Shown piece after piece: positions 36,201-40,873 of a stretch of 40,873 bases of DNA. This DNA comes from Spirochaetes bacterium ADurb.Bin218. GTDB taxonomy: Bacteria; Spirochaetota; UBA4802; UBA5550. How positions within the stretch are numbered: the stretch's first letter is position 1; each line of letters starts with the position of its first letter. The stretch covers positions 1 to 40,873 of the forward strand of contig MWCI01000027.1 of NCBI GenBank assembly GCA_002069965.1. The letters are read 5' to 3'. The notes under the pieces were generated by a model. The model ran no database searches, had not been told where the DNA came from, and saw only the letters and a program-made list of their open reading frames with translations. Both the position numbers and the translations under genes were made by a program.

Positions 36201-36944
36201 TTACTCTTTAAGCAGATTTACCACTTGAGGAAGAGTCTGCCCTGCTTTTCCCTGAATAAAAATATCAGTTATTGAACCTGTCAATTCAGTTCTTTCAAGA
36301 TTAAACTCTATAACTATTCCACCATGGCTTTTTACAACTCCTGGAATTGAGGCTGCTGGATATACAACAGCTGATGTCCCAACCACCAAAACAACATCTG
36401 CCTCTTCAGCATATCTCTGGGAATTATACAAAGCATCTGGAGGTATCATCTCACCAAAAAAAACAACAGAGGGCTTAAGGACTTTACCACAGGCCTCACA
36501 GTGAGGAATCTCTTTATGCTCAAGATCAAAATCCAGAGGGCTGTATTGAGCTCCGCAGGTAAGACAAACAAGGTGCTTTGCATTGCCATGATATTCTATA
36601 ACATTTTTGCTTCCAGCTTCCTGATGCAGATTGTCTATATTTTGAGTAATAACAGCCTTTAAAAGGCCCATCTCTTCTAAATTGGCCAGTGCCAGGTGGG
36701 CAGAATTTGGCTTTGCTCTTTCTGTAATATCTATCAGTTCAAAAATCATCTCCCATACACGCTCTGGCATATTTCTGAAGGAGTGTATAGAGGCATAAAT
36801 TGCGGGGTCGTATTTGTCCCAGAGCCCTCCTGCACTTCTAAAATCTGGAATGCCACTCTCAACAGAAATACCTGCTCCAGTAAGGGCAATCATGCTCTTT
36901 GATTTTTTAATCACAGAAACAGCATCAGAAATAGCTGATAACAT
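36201..36944 (-). CDS. cobB: Sir2-family NAD-dependent protein deacylase
   Basis: This 247-residue sirtuin has the NAD-binding GAGISVESGIPDFR (23-36), TQNIDNLH (100-107), catalytic His119 in YHGN and four zinc cysteines (127, 130, 149, 152) in CxxC...CxxC. The late GTSAVVYPA and EFNLERTEL segments complete the NAD site. It removes acyl groups from protein lysines, for example acetyl-CoA synthetase. GGGGG precedes the ATG. It heads the long leftward run that continues with mutL after 13 bases. Confidence 0.93.
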   Translation of the reverse strand: MLSAISDAVSVIKKSKSMIALTGAGISVESGIPDFRSAGGLWDKYDPAIYASIHSFRNMPERVWEMIFELIDITERAKPNSAHLALANLEEMGLLKAVITQNIDNLHQEAGSKNVIEYHGNAKHLVCLTCGAQYSPLDFDLEHKEIPHCEACGKVLKPSVVFFGEMIPPDALYNSQRYAEEADVVLVVGTSAVVYPAASIPGVVKSHGGIVIEFNLERTELTGSITDIFIQGKAGQTLPQVVNLLKE

Positions 36945-36993
36945 AGTTCCCCCAGTTATGTTTTTATCCTTAAATTAAAAATGTGACATAAAT

Positions 36994-37023
36994 TTTATTG
37001 AAATAACTTTATCTTTCTGTCAA
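36994..37023 (-). promoter_or_regulatory. Possible promoter of the sirtuin-mutL run
   Basis: Minus-strand TTGACA (37023-37018) is followed by AATAAA (36999-36994) at an 18-base spacing, 49 bases before the start codon. The -10 match is weak. Confidence 0.3.
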
Positions 37024-37106
37024 TTTAAAAAATATCTCTAACAGGATATATTAGTTCTCACCTTTTCATTTTTTATAAAAGAAAAATAATTATTGTTGCA
37101 GAATTT

Positions 37107-37134
37107 TTGCATTCCAAATATTTAACACTATAAA
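37107..37134 (+). promoter_or_regulatory. Promoter of the YgiT-type gene
   Basis: TTGCAT (37107-37112) and TATAAA (37129-37134) are 16 bases apart and end 24 bases before the ATG. No toxin-sized ORF lies between, so the gene is transcribed alone. Confidence 0.5.
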
Positions 37135-37158
37135 AAGGCTATTTTGTAGAGGTAATTT

Positions 37159-37392
37159 ATGCAATGCAAATGTGGTGGAGTCCTCATCGATGGAAAGACT
37201 ACCTTCAGGACAAGCAATAAAAATTTTACATTTATTCTGGAAAACATACCTGCAAAAAAGTGCATGAGATGTGATGAAGTCCAGATCTCTGATGAAACAA
37301 AGGAAAAGATACAAAAATTAGTTAACAGAATAGAAAGAGACTCAAATGAAATAATTACAGGCCGTCCTTCTGCAAATCTTTATGACTATTAA
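37159..37392 (+). CDS. YgiT-type zinc-finger protein (MqsA N-terminal-like), orphan
   Basis: This 77-residue protein has paired cysteines C3/C5 and C35/C38 around a beta-rich core (FTFILENIPAKKCMRCDEVQIS) and a C-terminal helix, as in YgiT/MqsA-type zinc domains. The first pair is CxC rather than CxxC. Such proteins are often antitoxins paired with an upstream MqsR-like or DUF4258 toxin, but no partner is visible on either side. The helix-turn-helix half of full MqsA is absent. GAGG precedes the ATG. Confidence 0.75.
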   Translation: MQCKCGGVLIDGKTTFRTSNKNFTFILENIPAKKCMRCDEVQISDETKEKIQKLVNRIERDSNEIITGRPSANLYDY

Positions 37393-37395
37393 AAG

Positions 37396-37424
37396 TTGAT
37401 TTTTTACTAAAAATTTATTATAAT
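37396..37424 (+). promoter_or_regulatory. Promoter of the hybrid histidine kinase gene
   Basis: TTGATT (37396-37401) and a perfect TATAAT (37419-37424) have a 17-base spacer. This starts immediately after the YgiT-type stop codon, so the kinase has independent transcription with a start near 37431. Confidence 0.65.
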
Positions 37425-37474
37425 ACATATGTGTTTTTTTGTCGTTACTTATAAAAAAGTATTGGTGTATATAC

Positions 37475-40291
37475 ATGCGCTTAATGAAAAAAATTATCCC
37501 ATTTTTTAAAGCACCCTATTTCAAGAATACCTTTGCTGATTCAAAAGTGGGAATATGGAATTGGAATATACAAAAAAATATATTATATGTTAACAGATTC
37601 TGGTATGATAAGCTGGGATATAGTCAGAATATCACCAATGACCTTAATATCATACTTAACCTCATTCACAGACAGGAAATTGAAGAGCTTAAAAAACTCC
37701 TTACACAATTCACACAGGGGGAAATAGAGGAAATTGATTATGAATTCAGAATAAAAAAAAGCGATAACCAATGGCTATGGCTATACCTCAATGGGAAAAT
37801 AGTGAAATTCAAAAAAGGCAAGCCATATTATGCAGAGGGTATATTTATAGACATAACAAAGCAAAAGTCCATTGAAGAAAGCCTTATTCAAAAAAATGCA
37901 GAGATCGAAGCTCTATATGAAGAGTCAGAGGCTCAAAATGAAGAGATGACAGCAATACTTGAGGAACTTCACAAAAACCAGGAAGAGCTTGAAGAAGCTC
38001 ATAGCAAAATTCTTCAAAGTGAGTCAAAGTTCCGCAGCATATTTGAACAATCTCCAATTGGCATAATTCAATCGACTTTAGAGGGTGATATTATAAACGT
38101 CAATAATAGCTTTGCAAAAATATTTGGATATACAAGCCCTGAAGAGTTTAAAGAAATTGTAGGTAATACTTCTAATCTTTATAAAGAAAAAACAACAAGG
38201 GAAAAAATAATAAATGAAACCTCAGACAATAATATAGTTTTTTCTCAAGATATTGTTGGTGTCAAAAGAGATGGAAGCCCAATCTACACCAATGTCTATA
38301 TGATGAGAATTTATGATCATTTTGCAAGAAAAGAATACCTCACAACCTTTGTTGAAGATAGAACAGCTCTTAAAACATCACAGATGGAAAGGGATCTTTT
38401 TTTCAATAACTCTGGAGATTTAATGCTCATACACACTCTCGGAGGCAGAATAAAACAGGCAAATCGCTCATGGGAGGATATACTTGGCTGGTCTCCAGAT
38501 GAGCTAACTTCTATGAACCTTGGAGAGATTCTCCATCCAGATGATATTGCAAAAACAAAAGAATTTGCCACACAGCTAAAAAAACATAGAAAGAGAATGA
38601 GTATAACAAATCGCTACAGGACAAAAAATGGTGAATACAAAATAATCAGGTGGGTAAGTATTCTCTTTCAGGATAGCAATCTTGTCTTTTCCTCAGGAAG
38701 GGATGAAACAGAGAGATACGAGGCAGAGCAGGAATTACAGAAAATGTGGGATAGGCTTGAGCTTGCTCTGCAAAATGGTTCCATTGGCCTATGGGATTAT
38801 GATGTCAAAGAAAACTGCCTCACAGTAAACTCAAACATGGCTGCTCTTATTGGTGTCAATAAACTTGAAAACTTTGACATTAAATGGAAAGAATTTATTC
38901 ATGAAGAGGACTTTAAGTCATCTGCAAGAGCAATGCTAAGGCTGCTCTCTGGTAAAAGCACAGTATATACAGATGAATATAGATTAAAGCTTGCAGATGG
39001 TTCTTATAGATGGTTTTTCTCCAGAGGTAAAATCGCACAAAGAGATCCAGAAGGAAGGCCTCTGAGAATTTCTGGTTCAATTACTGATATAACAGAACAA
39101 AAAGAAGCAGAAAGAAAAAGGCTTGCCCTTGAGCACCAGATGCTTCAGGCCCAAAAACTTGAAAGTCTTGGATTGCTTGCAGGAGGGATTGCCCATGACT
39201 TTAACAACCTCCTCACAGCAATACTTGGCAATGCTGAACTGTTGTGCTTTGATTTACCTGACGATATAAATCTAAAGCAAAAGCTAATTGATATACAAAG
39301 GGCTGCGAAGAGAGCAAGCGAGCTTACCAATCAGATGCTTGCATACTCAGGGAAAAGTAGATTTGAGACTAAAATAATTGACATAAATGAATTAATCCAG
39401 GAAGTGCACGGTTTATTAGATGTATCTATCTCCAAAAAAATAAAAATTCACTACCAACTTGATGATAGCATTCCAAAGATTCTTGCTGACCCTTCACAGA
39501 TAGTCCAAATACTAATGAACCTCACAATAAATGCCTCTGAGGCAATTGAAAATACTGGAGATATTACTGTAAAAACTAAAAAACTGTTCTGTGATGAAGA
39601 TAAAATTTCAACGCTTACAATAAACCAGGGAATGAAAGCTGGAAATTATATTCTCCTTGAGATAACTGATACTGGCTGTGGAATATCTGAAGATAAAATC
39701 AAGCAGATCTTTGATCCCTTTTATACAACAAAGTTTACAGGAAGAGGGCTTGGCCTTTCTGCAGTATCTGGGATAATTCGCAACCACAATGGCGGGCTTA
39801 ATGTCAAAAGCACTATCGGAAAGGGAACCACCTTTAGCATATACTTGCCTGCCTCTGGTAATAATGTTGCTGTTGACAATGAAAATTCTAACAAGATTGA
39901 ATCCATAAATGTTCACAGTGCTACAGTCCTTGTAGTTGATGACGAGGCCTATATAAGAACACTGACATCAAGAATGCTCAAAAATGCAGGATATACTGCT
40001 GTGCTTGCAGATAATGGTTTAGAGGCTCTACAAATTTTTAGAGACAAAAAAGATTCTATCGACTGCGTACTTCTTGATCTTACAATGCCTGAGCTTGATG
40101 GCAAAGAAACACTTGCTGCGATAAGAAAAATCGATAAAAATATCCCTGTTATAATAAGCAGCGGTTACAGTGAAGCTGACATAAGAGCATCCTTTGGGGA
40201 TAATACAATCTCTGGAGTTCTTCAAAAGCCATACCAGTATGAAGATCTACTTAAAATAATACAGATAAACATAAAGAGGAACCACTCTTAG
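37475..40291 (+). CDS. Soluble multi-PAS hybrid sensor histidine kinase with receiver domain
   Basis: With ATG 37475 the protein has 938 residues. PAS-like modules lie near 20-130, 185-298, 305-418 and 425-542, with a Glu-rich coiled coil near 135-185. The HisKA phosphoacceptor His574 sits in GGIAHDFNNLL. HATPase boxes follow: NLTINASEA near 682-690, DTGCG (732-736) and GRGLGLS (757-763). A C-terminal receiver has Asp822/823, phosphoacceptor Asp868 in LLDLTMPELDG and Lys918 in LQKPY. No transmembrane helix is present, so it senses a cytoplasmic signal, unless the stretch upstream of ATG 37475 is used (open to TTG 37439). No partner regulator adjoins; phosphorelay to an unlinked phosphotransferase is likely. 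Confidence 0.9.
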   Translation: MRLMKKIIPFFKAPYFKNTFADSKVGIWNWNIQKNILYVNRFWYDKLGYSQNITNDLNIILNLIHRQEIEELKKLLTQFTQGEIEEIDYEFRIKKSDNQWLWLYLNGKIVKFKKGKPYYAEGIFIDITKQKSIEESLIQKNAEIEALYEESEAQNEEMTAILEELHKNQEELEEAHSKILQSESKFRSIFEQSPIGIIQSTLEGDIINVNNSFAKIFGYTSPEEFKEIVGNTSNLYKEKTTREKIINETSDNNIVFSQDIVGVKRDGSPIYTNVYMMRIYDHFARKEYLTTFVEDRTALKTSQMERDLFFNNSGDLMLIHTLGGRIKQANRSWEDILGWSPDELTSMNLGEILHPDDIAKTKEFATQLKKHRKRMSITNRYRTKNGEYKIIRWVSILFQDSNLVFSSGRDETERYEAEQELQKMWDRLELALQNGSIGLWDYDVKENCLTVNSNMAALIGVNKLENFDIKWKEFIHEEDFKSSARAMLRLLSGKSTVYTDEYRLKLADGSYRWFFSRGKIAQRDPEGRPLRISGSITDITEQKEAERKRLALEHQMLQAQKLESLGLLAGGIAHDFNNLLTAILGNAELLCFDLPDDINLKQKLIDIQRAAKRASELTNQMLAYSGKSRFETKIIDINELIQEVHGLLDVSISKKIKIHYQLDDSIPKILADPSQIVQILMNLTINASEAIENTGDITVKTKKLFCDEDKISTLTINQGMKAGNYILLEITDTGCGISEDKIKQIFDPFYTTKFTGRGLGLSAVSGIIRNHNGGLNVKSTIGKGTTFSIYLPASGNNVAVDNENSNKIESINVHSATVLVVDDEAYIRTLTSRMLKNAGYTAVLADNGLEALQIFRDKKDSIDCVLLDLTMPELDGKETLAAIRKIDKNIPVIISSGYSEADIRASFGDNTISGVLQKPYQYEDLLKIIQINIKRNHS

Positions 40292-40305
40292 AGTGAGTGG
40301 CTCTC
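40277..40305. terminator. Hairpin between the kinase gene and glnS
   Basis: CCACTC and GAGTGG pair around a loop holding the kinase stop codon, extended by GAG/CTC across a small internal loop. T tracts are short on both strands; it is plausibly a bidirectional terminator for the convergent genes. Confidence 0.4.
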
Positions 40306-40318
40306 TTCACTTTGCTTA

Positions 40319-40873
40319 TTACTTACCTGCAATTTTTGACCAGGAATCCTTAAGGGAAACTGTTCTGTTAAAAACAAGTTTATCTTCAGTGGAATCAGGA
40401 TCAACACAGAAATACCCTGTTCTATCAAACTGAAATTTTTCTCCAACTTTTGCACTTTTTATAAAGGGCTCAATATAGGCTGTTACAACTTTAAGGGAAT
40501 CTGGATTTAGATTCACCTTATAATCCTCACCTTCCTCCAGGTCATCGGGATTTTCCTTTGTAAAGAGCCTATCGTAAAGCCTCACCTCGCAGGTCACTGC
40601 ATGAGCTGCAGAAATCCAATGAATTGTTCCCTTGACCTTGCGTCCATCATGGGACCATCCCCCCTTTGTTGAGGGATCATAGGTGCAGTGAACTTCTACA
40701 ATATTTCCATTTTCATCTTTGACAAAGCTCTCGCACTTTATATAATAGGCGTGTTTAAATCTAACCTCATTGCCTGGATATAATCTATAGTATCCCTTAG
40801 GTGGATTTTCCATGAAATCGCTTCTTTCGATATAAAGTTCACGGCTAAAGGGAACTTCTCTTTTACCCATTGA
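40319..40873 (-). CDS. glnS: Glutaminyl-tRNA synthetase, C-terminal part (runs off the window)
   Basis: The frame is open to the last base. The residues are the anticodon-binding beta-barrels of Gln[23 protein letters not shown], then [20 protein letters not shown], a [21 protein letters not shown] segment and a final [18 protein letters not shown]. The catalytic domain with HIGH and KMSKS lies outside. An ATG at 40870 is internal to the protein and not the start. Presence of GlnRS implies direct Gln-tRNA charging in this organism. Confidence 0.93.
   Translation of the reverse strand, partial: SMGKREVPFSRELYIERSDFMENPPKGYYRLYPGNEVRFKHAYYIKCESFVKDENGNIVEVHCTYDPSTKGGWSHDGRKVKGTIHWISAAHAVTCEVRLYDRLFTKENPDDLEEGEDYKVNLNPDSLKVVTAYIEPFIKSAKVGEKFQFDRTGYFCVDPDSTEDKLVFNRTVSLKDSWSKIAGK

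Noticed and set aside
37439-37474. TTG start adding 12 residues to the histidine kinase
   Set aside because: It would lie only a few bases after the predicted transcription start with no ribosome binding site; ATG 37475 is more plausible, though not proven.

Overview
The window is AT-rich DNA from a Gram-negative bacterium. Support for an outer membrane comes from a LolC/LolD lipoprotein-release pair, a signal-peptide beta-barrel protein and several lipoproteins. A FliL-like protein, a PilZ-type protein and the overall gene mix would suit a spirochaete-like lineage. That placement is an inference; no rRNA or tRNA gene is present to settle it.

Layout. (1) Positions 1-3830 look accessory: the apparent tail of an IS3-type transposase, a 1069-residue protein fusing a phospholipase-D-like nuclease to an SF2 helicase, and a decayed stretch with a (GAAAA)6 microsatellite. 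(2) 3830-7235 is a + strand cassette: an alpha/beta hydrolase, a DegT-family sugar aminotransferase and a CapD-type nucleotide-sugar 4,6-dehydratase. (3) 7239-13703 (- strand) holds a UPF0182 membrane protein, 4-alpha-glucanotransferase, LemA and two TPM-domain proteins. (4) 13974-15857 (+) holds a TerC/Alx-type membrane protein and a GT81-like glycosyltransferase. (5) 15941-21317 (-) holds a GntP-type permease broken by a 68-bp insertion, a TPR protein, glycerate 2-kinase, an exported tudor-like protein and a beta-barrel protein. (6) 21549-27294 carries three acyl-CoA dehydrogenase-type genes. Between the last two, on the - strand, lies a strongly structured RNA candidate with its own promoter and terminator. 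(7) 27597-28118 (+) is an orphan FliL-like protein. (8) 28271-36944 (-) is a ten-gene run: sirtuin, mutL, coaC, coaB, Memo, AMMECR1, a lipoprotein, lolC, lolD and a PilZ-type protein. (9) 37159-40291 (+) holds an orphan YgiT-type zinc-finger protein and a soluble multi-PAS hybrid histidine kinase. (10) The window ends inside glnS (-).

Functional links. Glycerate uptake (GntP), glycerate phosphorylation and a GT81-type enzyme, whose family uses 3-phosphoglycerate, point to glycerate or glucosylglycerate metabolism. The dehydratase and aminotransferase could make a 4-amino-sugar nucleotide. The three acyl-CoA dehydrogenases suggest fatty-acid or related acyl-CoA oxidation. The most interesting unexplained items are the 25172-25391 RNA locus, the 68-bp repeat-flanked insertion in the permease gene, and the microsatellite whose copy number would fuse two short reading frames.
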